From the NCBI RefSeq assembly GCF_027923465.1, contig NZ_BRLB01000022.1, positions 1 to 64,000 on the forward strand: 64,000 nucleotides of DNA, in the 5' to 3' direction. Made by a program: the position numbers and the translations under genes. The notes under the pieces are model-generated. The model was not told where the DNA came from. It made no database searches and was given only the letters and a program-made list of their open reading frames with translations. Source of the stretch: Vallitalea longa. Its GTDB lineage: Bacteria > Bacillota > Clostridia > Lachnospirales > Vallitaleaceae. Positions within the stretch are counted from its first letter, which is position 1. Each line of letters opens with the position of its first letter. Positions 8,992 through 17,998 of this stretch are shown piece after piece.

Positions 8992-9567
8992 ATGAAAATC
9001 AAAAAAAATCATGAAGAAATATACTATTATAATGTTTCAGATATATCTGCTATCAATAGCTTTTCTAATACATTATCTAGTTTTCTGGAAGAGAACACTG
9101 ATATTAATACTAATATAATTATTTTATGTATAGGTACAGATAGAGCTACAGGTGATTGTCTGGGACCTATCGTCGGTTATAAATTAAAGAAAATGTTATT
9201 GAATAATGTAATTATTTTAGGTACATTAAGCAAACCTGTTCATGCGAAAAATATTGAAGAAACTGTAGATTATATTAAAACCACTTATGCAAAACCTTTT
9301 ATAATCGCTATAGATGCATGCCTGGGAAAAATGGATCATATAGGTTATATAAGTATAGGAAAAGGTTCTATTAACCCTGGTGCGGGTGTTAATAAAACCT
9401 TACCTCCTGTTGGTGATATGTATATTACTGGAATAGTCAATTTTTCTGGCTTCATGGATATGCTTATACTGCAGAATACCCGTCTTAATACTGTTATGAG
9501 TATGGCTGATTTTATTGCATATGGAATAAGACGAACAATCAACAGCTTACGCCGTTCTGTTGGATAA
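8992..9567 (+). CDS. yyaC: YyaC-like spore protein (DUF1256, GPR-related fold)
   Basis: This 191-residue protein has the DUF1256/YyaC pattern: LCIGTDRATGDCLGPIVG (about 44-61), KPVHAKNIEE, IIAIDACLGK and INPGAGVNKTLPPVGDMYITGIVN. These belong to a family related to the GPR spore protease fold and are found in spore formers. Its exact activity in spores is not established. SD AAGGAAG precedes ATG 8992. It is monocistronic and converges on ydbT, whose stop lies 8 bases away. It supports endospore formation in this organism. Confidence 0.85.
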   Translation: MKIKKNHEEIYYYNVSDISAINSFSNTLSSFLEENTDINTNIIILCIGTDRATGDCLGPIVGYKLKKMLLNNVIILGTLSKPVHAKNIEETVDYIKTTYAKPFIIAIDACLGKMDHIGYISIGKGSINPGAGVNKTLPPVGDMYITGIVNFSGFMDMLILQNTRLNTVMSMADFIAYGIRRTINSLRRSVG

Positions 9568-9575
9568 TTATTAAT

Positions 9576-10976
9576 CTATAATTTATCCACATAAGATTCA
9601 AATAAATTATTTCTGATATTCTTGACAGTTATATTTTTACCTAATATGGCTCCCCATATATTAATAGTGTAGTTACATATACATTTGTTCTTTTGAAAAT
9701 AATTATGTGACATTGTCAATGTTTGTATAGAACTAATTTTTACAATAGATTGTTTTTTGCGAAATCCTTTATATGAAAGATAAACTAGATCATCTGACAT
9801 ACCGATACCAGTATTTTTATACTCCATATGTCCAAGCAGTAAAGCTATGCCCACTAAGATTATTGAAATAAATCCATAATTGATATTATAAGTTGCTATG
9901 CCTGCAATAATAACAGTTATTAATAATCTCATAAATATAAACCTTATATAAGAATTCTTGGATGCATGATTGACATTACCGTCATAATTAAATTCAGGTA
10001 CAATATCATCTATTATTCTATCCCTTAACTTATTACTACAGAATGGGTATAAAACTGCTCTTTCTCCTTTTTCATCACCATAGCCTATACTCTCAATTTC
10101 TATTGTACTGACATGAAACAATTGCATTATCAACTTTTGCTTTATATGGATACCCTTTACTTTATCTTTATCGAAACAATAATTCTTTTTACTTATTAAA
10201 CCATGGCTAATATTGATTTTATTATTTTCCACACCCACAGTATAATAAGAGTATTTTATACAATTCTTAATGAAAGATATTATTAAGCTTATTAAAACCG
10301 CACTTAATATTAAAACCGCAATGACATAACCCTCAAATTTGAATTGATTGATATATTCTAAACTATCGAAACTAGTTATGTCTCTTATATCATCTAAATA
10401 ATTATATATGGCAAATATAACTATAATTCCTTGAAAAATAGAATTGGATACTATTGAATAAAGTATCAAATCTTTAAGACTTAATTTGTATAGATTATAT
10501 TCACTAGTTTCCTCAGTACTTTTTTCAATATCCTTATCTAAAAGTTTTTGCTTAAGTATCATAGCCTTTTCTTTTGACAAAGTAAGCTTTATTTCACTTT
10601 TCTCTGCTTTAACATTTTCTGTATCAACCTTGATGTTGGATAGATTAAATATACGTTCGAACAATCCTTGTGAAGTGTCTATTGTAGTTATCCTTTCTAT
10701 TGGCACTTCTCTTTTATTGATATTCAATATTCCCTTCTGGTAAAATATAGAGTTTTCACTAAAGTAGAAAGTTGTTTTATACCAAGCTAATACACTATAT
10801 ACAATATATAGTATTATAAATGTAGCTATTATTAATGCAGAAAAAAATGTGCCTATATGTTTGTTCAAATAAGTAAACGCTATAATTATAAAAACAATTT
10901 GTGTTAATATTCCATTAATAGCTTGTTTTAGTATATATAATGGATGATTTCTCTCTATATTAGTCAATATCTTCAC
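9576..10976 (-). CDS. ydbT: YdbT-like membrane protein with bacterial PH domains
   Basis: This 466-residue membrane protein has three pairs of hydrophobic helices (about 18-65, 170-235, 345-385), each followed by a beta-rich bPH2-type domain, such as FSENSIFYQKGILNINKREVPIERITTIDTSQG. That is the layout of Bacillus YdbT, and it is paired with YdbS as in Bacillus. In B. subtilis the pair is linked to resistance against some membrane-active bacteriocins; a role here is inference. The coding region overlaps the end of ydbS by 17 bases, so translation is coupled. Confidence 0.85.
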   Translation of the reverse strand: MKILTNIERNHPLYILKQAINGILTQIVFIIIAFTYLNKHIGTFFSALIIATFIILYIVYSVLAWYKTTFYFSENSIFYQKGILNINKREVPIERITTIDTSQGLFERIFNLSNIKVDTENVKAEKSEIKLTLSKEKAMILKQKLLDKDIEKSTEETSEYNLYKLSLKDLILYSIVSNSIFQGIIVIFAIYNYLDDIRDITSFDSLEYINQFKFEGYVIAVLILSAVLISLIISFIKNCIKYSYYTVGVENNKINISHGLISKKNYCFDKDKVKGIHIKQKLIMQLFHVSTIEIESIGYGDEKGERAVLYPFCSNKLRDRIIDDIVPEFNYDGNVNHASKNSYIRFIFMRLLITVIIAGIATYNINYGFISIILVGIALLLGHMEYKNTGIGMSDDLVYLSYKGFRKKQSIVKISSIQTLTMSHNYFQKNKCICNYTINIWGAILGKNITVKNIRNNLFESYVDKL

Positions 10977-11442
10977 CTGCTTTAACTACCTTCGCTAAAT
11001 TCTTAGAAATACTTTCTGCTTCTTCATTAGTTAATGCAGGAATTTCATGTAACCCTCCAGCAGTATTAAGTCTTATAGTTGATAATTTGTATTTTCTATG
11101 AATAGGTCCTTGATTGACATCAAGGAATTGTAATCTATTAATAGGAATAATAATCTTTTTTCTAATAAAAATACCATGGATTAATTCAATCTTGTCATTT
11201 GATATACTATATTTCCATTCTTTATATTCAATAAAAGGGAATAGAAAAGTATATATCATCAAGTAGCCCATAATCAATACTGTAAATATGTTTATTACAT
11301 ATTTTACACTTACGTCATTAATGGTAGGCATCAAAAGCACATAGATACCAATGAAATACATAATCCCAAATATGATTAAAAAAATGGCTCTAGCTATTAT
11401 CCAAGCTTTTACAGCCTTTTTATCTATTCTCTTATAATTCAT
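10960..11442 (-). CDS. ydbS: YdbS-like membrane protein with a bacterial PH domain
   Basis: This 160-residue protein has two N-terminal transmembrane helices (about 13-37 and 45-72) and one bPH2 domain, with NDKIELIHGIFIRKKIIIPINRLQFLDVNQGPIHRKYKLSTIRLNT spread over about residues 81-127. Length and partner match B. subtilis YdbS (about 159 residues). SD TTTGGAGG precedes the ATG. The upstream EEP hydrolase gene ends 37 bases before, so the three genes may form one transcript. Confidence 0.85.
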   Translation of the reverse strand: MNYKRIDKKAVKAWIIARAIFLIIFGIMYFIGIYVLLMPTINDVSVKYVINIFTVLIMGYLMIYTFLFPFIEYKEWKYSISNDKIELIHGIFIRKKIIIPINRLQFLDVNQGPIHRKYKLSTIRLNTAGGLHEIPALTNEEAESISKNLAKVVKAGEDID

Positions 11443-11479
11443 AGTCTTTCCTCCAAATAATCTGTTACTTCGTTAAAGT

Positions 11480-12541
11480 CTATTTTAATGTAAATTCTAG
11501 AGTAACTGGGTTATGGTCAGTATATTGAAAATTAAGTTGCTGACCTTCAACATTGATTATATCAACATTAGGTGATACTAGAAATCCATCTATAACACTG
11601 TAATAATTTTCACCTTCTTCATATGGAATATCAACGGTTCTATTGGTTGGAACAGTTTTATCCGCTCCCCATTTAAATCCTTCAGGTAAGAAATCTTCAG
11701 GTATTTCTTTTAACCATTCTGGCCACTCTTGTTTAGATTCAAACATACCTGAATCAGTACCTGGAATAGCATGGTTCCAGTCTCCACCTACTATTACATA
11801 ATTACCTTTATCATATTCCTTGGAAACATAATCTTTCAAAAAATCCAACTGTTGTTTTCGGATTGTACCACCTTTATCATATGCTGATAGATGTGAATTA
11901 AGTAGAATAAGTTCTTTACCCTCTTCTACAGGTAATTTACTCTCTATAAAGCATCTATCCAATAGTGCTAACTGTCTTGGCCATTTTTCTTTTCCTGGAT
12001 ATTGATAACGATTAGTTTCTGTTATCTTGTATTTTGAAAAAGTCACTAATCCTGATTTCACACTCCCGTGAGGTTTTGATATAGGAACCGGTACCCATGG
12101 TACATTATAATTGATACAATGAATTGAGCTATAATCAGATAGGTTCTCCTTTAACTTTTCATATTCATTGATATTATAACTTCTAGTGGCTTTTATATCA
12201 ACTTCTTGAAGTAGTATAAAATCTGTTTCTTGACTTTGTATGAATTCGGTCATTCCTAGAAGATTTTCTAATGTTTTTTCTTTGCTTATAGATCTAGATC
12301 CTGTTCCTCCATCCATAAAAAAATCTTGTCCTGCATCAAGTCCACAATAACCCATATTATAAGTCATTGCTGATATTTTAGTATCTTTTTTAAGTACTTG
12401 TTCTGTGTCATCAGAGACATTAAGTGATATAACTTCTTCAGGTTTATAATCTGTGACTGTCATAAAAATCAAATAAGCAACAACAGCTAATATCAATACA
12501 ACTAAAATAATACATAATACCTTTAAAAACCTTTTCAACAT
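11480..12541 (-). CDS. Membrane-anchored endonuclease/exonuclease/phosphatase-fold hydrolase
   Basis: The protein has 353 residues: an N-terminal transmembrane anchor (about 5-27) and an exported EEP-fold domain. Catalytic motifs visible in order are MTYNMGYCG, DFILLQEVD, LLNSHLSAYDKG, VIVGGDWNH and the closing YTDHNPV. The family includes phosphodiesterases such as sphingomyelinase-like and nuclease enzymes; the substrate cannot be told from sequence. Because the domain is outside the cell, a lipid headgroup, extracellular DNA or a cell-wall phosphodiester are options. SD TGGAGG precedes ATG 12541. Confidence 0.85.
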   Translation of the reverse strand: MLKRFLKVLCIILVVLILAVVAYLIFMTVTDYKPEEVISLNVSDDTEQVLKKDTKISAMTYNMGYCGLDAGQDFFMDGGTGSRSISKEKTLENLLGMTEFIQSQETDFILLQEVDIKATRSYNINEYEKLKENLSDYSSIHCINYNVPWVPVPISKPHGSVKSGLVTFSKYKITETNRYQYPGKEKWPRQLALLDRCFIESKLPVEEGKELILLNSHLSAYDKGGTIRKQQLDFLKDYVSKEYDKGNYVIVGGDWNHAIPGTDSGMFESKQEWPEWLKEIPEDFLPEGFKWGADKTVPTNRTVDIPYEEGENYYSVIDGFLVSPNVDIINVEGQQLNFQYTDHNPVTLEFTLK

Positions 12542-12660
12542 AACAAAACCTCCATTTTATTTGAATTAATCCTAAGGCTATTAATTATGATAGAAAAAAT
12601 TGGATTAATACAGTTAGTATCAAGTAGATTTTATCACCTATCATTAGTAAAGTAAATGAA

Positions 12661-12703
12661 AATAACAATTAAGATAGCTTATCAAACTATCTTAATTGTT
12701 ATT
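12661..12703 (-). terminator. Terminator of the sigma-factor operon
   Basis: A 17-bp perfect stem (12661-12677 with 12687-12703) and a 9-base loop are followed on the minus strand by TTTTCATTT. It lies about 57 bases after the B-box gene stop. It separates this operon from the EEP hydrolase gene, whose promoter must lie in 12542-12660. Confidence 0.8.
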
Positions 12704-12759
12704 TGGGTTACAGAATCATTCAATTCTATATAATGGAAAAGCTTAGTAATATATTTATA

Positions 12760-13575
12760 TTAGTTTACTAAATTGTCTTTTTCATCATTGTAGTCAATAT
12801 CTATTTCATTCTCTAGTATCTCATCTTCTATATTAACTTCTTGTTCTTTGAAACTATCATTTTCACTCTCGTAGTTTTCCCCATTATTTTTTTTATTAAA
12901 ATCATCATATTCATCAGTAATATACCTATTATCATCTAATTCTTGTTCATCATTCATAACTGTTTTCTTTATTCGTTTTAATAATAATAGCCCACCTATA
13001 ATTAGAATTATAGGTACAACAATTCTACTTATCGTTCTTCTTTGAACATATGTTAATTCTAAACATGAATTAATATCCAACAATAAATAGTTAAAAAGTA
13101 AGTAGACTCCTATAATAATTAATCCATATGCAATATATTTCTTCTTAATATTTATTTTAAGTATTTTGTTGCTTACTATATCTGTATTTAATATATCTTC
13201 ATTATTATCGATTCTTTTTCTTATATGATATGCATCAAAGAAACTATAGAACCATATCACTATACCTAATAAAGCAACTATTGGTGTTTGATAACTAACA
13301 TCAGCTAAGAACATGCATGAAATTATTAGTAACAAAAAGTATAGTCCTTTTTTCATTAATCCTAAATACATATGACCTACTCCAGGTATTAAGGATAATA
13401 CAAATGCCCAAAACTTATTATATTCTCGATTGATATTATTATTCTTCAAGGATTCATAACACTCTTTGCAATATACAACATTCCCTGCTATAACTTTACA
13501 TTGGGAACATAAATGTTTTCCACATTTTTTACATTTATATTGACTATCTCTATCTTGATGATAAAAGCATTTCAT
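12760..13575 (-). CDS. B-box zinc-finger membrane protein
   Basis: The 271-residue protein has an N-terminal B-box-like zinc finger (C3, H6, C15, C18, C23, C26, C36, C39). Next comes a TM2-like region, FVLSLIPGVGHMYLGLMKKG (about 58-77), and further helices to about residue 205. A strongly acidic tail (about 210-271, Asp/Glu/Asn-rich) closes it. Such B-box membrane proteins are common in Clostridia with unknown role. It is last in the operon with the ECF sigma factor and the small membrane protein, so it may belong to the same envelope response. SD GGAGG lies before ATG 13575. Confidence 0.75.
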   Translation of the reverse strand: MKCFYHQDRDSQYKCKKCGKHLCSQCKVIAGNVVYCKECYESLKNNNINREYNKFWAFVLSLIPGVGHMYLGLMKKGLYFLLLIISCMFLADVSYQTPIVALLGIVIWFYSFFDAYHIRKRIDNNEDILNTDIVSNKILKINIKKKYIAYGLIIIGVYLLFNYLLLDINSCLELTYVQRRTISRIVVPIILIIGGLLLLKRIKKTVMNDEQELDDNRYITDEYDDFNKKNNGENYESENDSFKEQEVNIEDEILENEIDIDYNDEKDNLVN

Positions 13576-13597
13576 ATAATTAATTCCTCCTTCTATC

Positions 13598-13927
13598 TTA
13601 ATTAAAATAATTCATTATATTTGTTAACATATTATTGAAATTACATATGGTTTCTCTAAAACCATCATAAATATATGTGTTTGAATTTATAGTTAAAATA
13701 TTAGTAATCAGAAGAAATACTCCTGTACATATAAGACTATTAGCCAGTTTTAATTCAAAAGAGTAATTAAAACTTTTTCTGGATTTTTTTTGTTCTGATT
13801 CATTCAAAACAGCTGTCATAATTTTATCTGTCAGGTATTTATCTCTTACTAAAGGTGGATGATTGTTAAGCAAATCAATCGTATCTACATCAAGTATCTC
13901 TAGTTGTTCATGTTTTTTGCAATTCAA
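13598..13927 (-). CDS. Small membrane protein, probable anti-sigma factor
   Basis: This is a protein of about 109 residues starting at TTG 13927. The longer reading from TTG 13942 begins inside the GGAGGTGA SD, whereas 13927 sits 8 bases after it. The N-terminal half is soluble (MNCKKHEQLEILDVDTIDLL) and one transmembrane helix follows (about residues 60-85). The start overlaps the 3' end of the ECF sigma gene by 20 bases, the usual position of an anti-sigma factor. I recognise no anti-sigma domain by motif, so the role is inferred from position and topology. Confidence 0.6.
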   Translation of the reverse strand: MNCKKHEQLEILDVDTIDLLNNHPPLVRDKYLTDKIMTAVLNESEQKKSRKSFNYSFELKLANSLICTGVFLLITNILTINSNTYIYDGFRETICNFNNMLTNIMNYFN

Positions 13928-14492
13928 TAATCTCACCTCCAAAACCTTCTTTTATCAATTTTGTTTTTATCTGTTTTCTTGCTCTATATAATCTTGTTTC
14001 AATAGTTTTAGTTGATATGTTTAATATGCTAGATATTTCTTTATAAGTCAATTGATTGAAATGATACAATATAATTATTGATTTATACTTGTCTTTTAGG
14101 CTATATACAGTATTATGTATTACTTTTTGATATTCTTTATAAATAATTATATCTTCAGTATTATGATTTGACTTTACTTGTTTTACTTCTTTATCTCCAA
14201 AGTTCATTAAGCTTGAGAGGTTTCTTTTATCTTTCCTACCCCAATCTATGCATGTATTGATTGCTATTTTATACAACCAAGTAGATAATTTACTTTTATT
14301 TTTAAATGATGATATGTTTTGATATATCTTTATAAATATTTCTTGGCATAAATCCTCAGCATCATTATAATCGTTGGTATATTTATAAGCCATACTTAGA
14401 AATCTGTTTTGATATTCTTCAACAAGTGCTCTAAAAGCTATTTGGTCTCGTTCTATTAACTTTTCTATGGAATCATCCAAATAACCACCCAC
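13908..14492 (-). CDS. ECF-type RNA polymerase sigma factor
   Basis: This 194-residue sigma-70 family factor of ECF type has region 2 (about 15-90) with FLSMAYKYTNDYNDAEDLCQEIF and STWLYKIAINTCIDW. Region 4 (about 125-180) has LKDKYKSIIILYHFNQLTYKEIS and STKTIETRLYRARKQIK. It would direct RNA polymerase to a stress regulon. The start is uncertain: GTG 14492 has no SD, while TTG 14480 follows GGGTGG at 5 bases and may be the real start. It lies 30 bases after the DUF4097 gene and overlaps the probable anti-sigma gene, forming a four-gene operon. Confidence 0.85.
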   Translation of the reverse strand: MGGYLDDSIEKLIERDQIAFRALVEEYQNRFLSMAYKYTNDYNDAEDLCQEIFIKIYQNISSFKNKSKLSTWLYKIAINTCIDWGRKDKRNLSSLMNFGDKEVKQVKSNHNTEDIIIYKEYQKVIHNTVYSLKDKYKSIIILYHFNQLTYKEISSILNISTKTIETRLYRARKQIKTKLIKEGFGGEIIELQKT

Positions 14493-14522
14493 TTCATAAA
14501 GAAATCTATGATGCTTTTTATA

Positions 14523-15923
14523 TTACTCAATTTCTATATCGCCATTATTAGTAGTTATATCAATCAAGCTATTATTGTCTCCGATTATGCTGTTTACTGA
14601 TTGTTCGTTATCTTCTTCATCAATCTCCATATCAATTATTGAATTGATGTTACCGTATCTAGTCTTCAATTTGAATTGTCCTTGTTGATCATTAGGAATA
14701 TCAATATTTACCCTTCCATACTTGTGTTCAATATCTATTTCTTTAACCTGTATATCATGATTATCTAAATTTATATCTCCATTTGTACTATATATGGATA
14801 TATTTCCTCTAATCTTTTCTAATGTCATAGCACCATATTTGTTGGATAACTCTAAATTATTATCTACATTTTTTACAATAACTTCATTATTAGTAGTCTC
14901 TATATTTACCGATCCCTTAATGTCTTCTATTTTAACAGGACTATATTCTGCATCTATCTCTAAGTCCTTATTTACTGAATTACCATCTATTTCACCATTT
15001 TTTTGTTCAATAGTAACATTTCCCATAATATCTTCAAATTCTATTTTGTCATAACAATTTTTTATTATAAGGTCACTACCGATTTTTTCTATATCAACTA
15101 CTCCGTTTTCATTTTTTATTTCAGTGACTCCACTTACATTACATACTTCTATATCTCCATACTTATTTTCTATATATAATTCATCACCTATATTTTCAAC
15201 TTCAATATCACTATTACGGGAAGAAATTACAGTTTTTCCATTCACATCATACACATAAACATTGCCATTTTTATTACTTATGCTAACCTGTAGTTCTTTT
15301 GGTATTTCTATTGTATAATCCACATATGAATATATTTGTCTATGGTTATACATCTTATTATTAGAATTTATTTGTAGAATATTTTCTTCTTTTCTATCAA
15401 TATCAATCATATTATCCGTTAATTCTTCTGCTTCTTCTTCACTTCCATAAGTATTTACATGGATTACTGCCTCTATATTTATATCTTTCCTCTCTGTTGC
15501 ACTTACTTTTATATCTCCCCCATTGCTATCTATACTTATTGTTTCTAGGTTATCAGCATTTTCTACATAACTTTTAGTTATTTGGTATTGGTCTGTCATT
15601 TCAAACAACCTTCTAAAAATATTTCCTGATTCTTCATTATTTAGATTAATTTTAATATTAGTAAATAAAAAACAAACACTATATATTATTATAAGTAATA
15701 TAATTGAAGAAACACTAACTTTTAACTCCATAGCAGAATTTCTTTTTTTGTAATACCAATCAAAGAAAATGAATTCCACCCCAATAAGTATGATACTTAT
15801 TGCTACTAGTATTCTTAATGTCTTGTAAATGTCTATGGGTACAAAATTGTTTATTAACAAAATTATACCTAGTACTATCAGTGTCAGTGCTAAAGTTAAA
15901 GTTCCTAATTTTTTATGCTTCAT
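14523..15923 (-). CDS. DUF4097-type beta-helix protein with LiaF-like membrane region
   Basis: The 466-residue protein has three N-terminal transmembrane helices (about 8-27, 36-55, 68-88). About 330 residues of repeated short beta strands follow, with a recurring N-G/K-Y-G-D-I/V-x-V pattern (for example KNGNVYVYDV, KYGDIEVCNV, KNGEIDGNSV). This is typical of DUF4097 putative adhesin or LiaF-like beta-helix domains. LiaF-type proteins act with envelope-stress regulators. Being first in the operon with an ECF sigma factor and a probable anti-sigma supports a sensing or regulatory role at the cell surface, but this is inference. A second DUF4097 protein is encoded at 37166-38296. Confidence 0.75.
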   Translation of the reverse strand: MKHKKLGTLTLALTLIVLGIILLINNFVPIDIYKTLRILVAISIILIGVEFIFFDWYYKKRNSAMELKVSVSSIILLIIIYSVCFLFTNIKINLNNEESGNIFRRLFEMTDQYQITKSYVENADNLETISIDSNGGDIKVSATERKDINIEAVIHVNTYGSEEEAEELTDNMIDIDRKEENILQINSNNKMYNHRQIYSYVDYTIEIPKELQVSISNKNGNVYVYDVNGKTVISSRNSDIEVENIGDELYIENKYGDIEVCNVSGVTEIKNENGVVDIEKIGSDLIIKNCYDKIEFEDIMGNVTIEQKNGEIDGNSVNKDLEIDAEYSPVKIEDIKGSVNIETTNNEVIVKNVDNNLELSNKYGAMTLEKIRGNISIYSTNGDINLDNHDIQVKEIDIEHKYGRVNIDIPNDQQGQFKLKTRYGNINSIIDMEIDEEDNEQSVNSIIGDNNSLIDITTNNGDIEIE

Positions 15924-16238
15924 TTTATTCCTCTCTTTCTAACAGATATTATATCTTGTATTAATCTCCCTTAAGATATACTAAATTAGTATCTATATGT
16001 ATAGACGTTAATTATTTAGAAATCCCTTCAAAAATTTATAAATTTATTTAAATTACCTATCAACACAAAAATATAGCTATTTAATCAACATATATCCTTC
16101 AGCAATAGTCCATTTTGTAATACCTATCTTAATATGTATTAACCATACTTCATATTTGATTCATTATCAATACTGTCTTAAAATTTCTAATTATATATTA
16201 ACTTAACTTATCCTCTCTTAATTTAATACATATAAATA
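15924..16238. other. AT-rich region upstream of the sigma-factor operon
   Basis: No ORF with an SD is seen. The region should hold the promoter of the DUF4097/sigma operon. A TATAAT-containing stretch near 15945 has no convincing -35 box, which would fit recognition by the encoded ECF factor, but I see no clear ECF motif. Confidence 0.35.
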
Positions 16239-16270
16239 AGGTATCTCAACCTATTTTTGGTGAGATACCT
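16239..16270 (-). terminator. Terminator of the sfsA-niaR-EIIC_2 operon
   Basis: AGGTATCTCA pairs with TGAGATACCT, continued by ACC/GGT with one bulged base. On the minus strand it is followed by TTATTTAT. It lies 70 bases after the stop of the EIIC_2-like gene. Confidence 0.65.
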
Positions 16271-16339
16271 ATGCTTTTATTCTATAAAATTCTTTATAAA
16301 CCGATCTACATGGAATATTAAAGTTAAAAAGTCTATTAA

Positions 16340-17428
16340 TTAACTATCTAGTTTCATATCCCCATATTTAATCCATCCTTTTTTTCTGAACAGCTCAGAA
16401 ATAACTAACGTCAATATGGCTGGTAATACTATATGCAAAACAATTATCTTAGTAATCAGTATACCTGCTGACTGATTTTCAAACATCGTATCAAAAGTCA
16501 TAATTTGTCCTACTAAACCAGCGGTACCCATGCCACCACCATAAGCACTGTTCTCCATCAAAAATAATTTAGTTGATATTGGACCAAGAATGGCACTAGC
16601 TAAAATAGGCGGCAGCCATATCCTTGGATTCTTGACTATATTAGGGACTTGTAACATTGATGTTCCTAAACCCTGAGCTACAAGACCATTCACTTTGTTT
16701 TCTCTATAACTTGCTACTGCAAAACCTATCATTTGAGTAGAACACCCTACCGTTGCGGCACCAGCTGCTAATCCACTTAGATTAAGAATAATAGATAGAG
16801 CGGCAGAACTAATAGGTAGAGTTAACATCATTCCCATTAATACAGAGACCAATATTCCCATAATAAATGGTTTTTGGACTGTTGCAAATTCAATAATATC
16901 ACCAAGCCAAAACATAAATGAAGATATTGACGGTCCAACTAATAGACCAATACTACTTCCAACTATAATTGTTGTTATAGGTGTGAGTATAATATCAATC
17001 TTAGTTTTACCTGCTACCAGTTTTCCTATTTCAATACCAAAAATAACAGCAATAAAAGCTCCAAGGGGTTCTCCTGGACCAATAAGCAAAACATTACCAT
17101 CAACAAAAGTCTGACCACTGATGATTTTACCGGCATATGCACCAACTAGACCAGTAACGGCTGATGAATACATTACTAAATTTGATGTCTTCAGCTTATG
17201 GGCCACACCTACACCAATTCCTGCTCCTGTCAATATGCTCGCAATGGAACCTATGCTAGTTAATGTATTCCCAATAAGATTGTCTCCAATTAAACTTCCT
17301 ATCTGCTTAATGATCAATCCAACAATCAAAGTTGAGAATAATCCCATTGCCATACCACTCAACCCATCAATAAAATATCGGTTTATAATTTTATTAATGA
17401 ATCCACTTTTCTTATTTCCTTGTTTCAT
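16340..17428 (-). CDS. PTS_EIIC_2-type membrane protein, possibly a NiaR-controlled transporter
   Basis: This very hydrophobic protein (362 residues, about ten helices) has Gly-rich blocks such as GIGVGVAHKLKTSN, GPGEPLGAF, LPISSAALS and GLAAGAATVGCSTQMIGFA. These belong to the PTS_EIIC_2 family, usually annotated as sugar PTS subunit IIC. No IIA or IIB domain or gene is nearby. Instead it follows niaR, and a NiaR-box-like palindrome (17447-17466) lies just upstream of its SD. I therefore suggest it may transport a niacin-type NAD precursor rather than a sugar. Family assignment is firm, substrate is inference. SD CAGGAGG lies 7 bases from the ATG. Confidence 0.75.
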   Translation of the reverse strand: MKQGNKKSGFINKIINRYFIDGLSGMAMGLFSTLIVGLIIKQIGSLIGDNLIGNTLTSIGSIASILTGAGIGVGVAHKLKTSNLVMYSSAVTGLVGAYAGKIISGQTFVDGNVLLIGPGEPLGAFIAVIFGIEIGKLVAGKTKIDIILTPITTIIVGSSIGLLVGPSISSFMFWLGDIIEFATVQKPFIMGILVSVLMGMMLTLPISSAALSIILNLSGLAAGAATVGCSTQMIGFAVASYRENKVNGLVAQGLGTSMLQVPNIVKNPRIWLPPILASAILGPISTKLFLMENSAYGGGMGTAGLVGQIMTFDTMFENQSAGILITKIIVLHIVLPAILTLVISELFRKKGWIKYGDMKLDS

Positions 17429-17446
17429 AACAATCCTCCTGTAAAT

Positions 17447-17466
17447 TCATGTGTCTTGTCACCTGT
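17447..17466 (-). promoter_or_regulatory. Candidate NiaR operator
   Basis: Plus strand TCATGTGTcttgTCACCTGT is an imperfect inverted repeat with a 4-base spacer. One half, read as ACAGGTGA, matches 7 of 8 bases and the other 6 of 8 bases of the ACAGGTGT half-site I recall for NiaR (YrxA) boxes. It sits between the niaR stop codon and the SD of the EIIC_2 gene. Confidence 0.5.
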
Positions 17467-17478
17467 AATTAAATTTTT

Positions 17479-17985
17479 TTACATTAAAAATCCTTTTAAT
17501 TTTAATTCTTTTTCAACTAAATCCAAAATCTTAGGATTACTTGCTTTTATTAAGTGATAATGTTCGCCATTCTTTAATCTCATAAGAGGTACTGATTCGT
17601 TGTTCTGAAGTTTTTTCATAAAATCATCTATATGTTTTCTAGAAGAAATCATAAGATTAGCAGTTATTTCACCATAAACAGGATGAACAACCATAACATT
17701 CACTATTGTTGCACCAAAATCCACCATTATTTCTAATTCTTCTTTTATCTGATGTTTTGAGTGTTTTACGGCCAATAGCTTAGTGAATTCCTTTTTGGTT
17801 TCATATATCATATAACCATTAGATGTCGAAATGATTTTGCACCCTTTAGCTCTAAGTAGTGCTATGTCTTGAACTATTACTTGACGACTTACTGAATATG
17901 TTTTGGCTAAATTTGATCCAGTTATTGGTTCTTCACTTTCTGTTAAAAGTTTTATAATATTAGTTCTTCTTTCTTCTCCTTCCAT
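17479..17985 (-). CDS. niaR: NAD-biosynthesis repressor NiaR (3H domain)
   Basis: This is a 168-residue repressor with an N-terminal winged helix (about 6-60; SNLAKTYSVSRQVIVQDIALLRAKG) and a C-terminal 3H domain. The latter carries the conserved histidines H75/H78, H101 and H142/H144, which bind metal and nicotinate in the family. With nicotinic acid bound, NiaR represses NAD synthesis and niacin uptake genes. It lies 13 bases after sfsA, so the two are co-transcribed. The downstream EIIC_2-like gene has its own candidate NiaR box. ATG start, SD GAAGGTG. Confidence 0.88.
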   Translation of the reverse strand: MEGEERRTNIIKLLTESEEPITGSNLAKTYSVSRQVIVQDIALLRAKGCKIISTSNGYMIYETKKEFTKLLAVKHSKHQIKEELEIMVDFGATIVNVMVVHPVYGEITANLMISSRKHIDDFMKKLQNNESVPLMRLKNGEHYHLIKASNPKILDLVEKELKLKGFLM

Positions 17986-17998
17986 GATTTCACCTTCT

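Noticed and set aside
16340-17428. Annotation as a sugar PTS permease
   Set aside because: Family membership is accepted, but sugar specificity is not: no IIA or IIB component is near and the regulatory context points to niacin.
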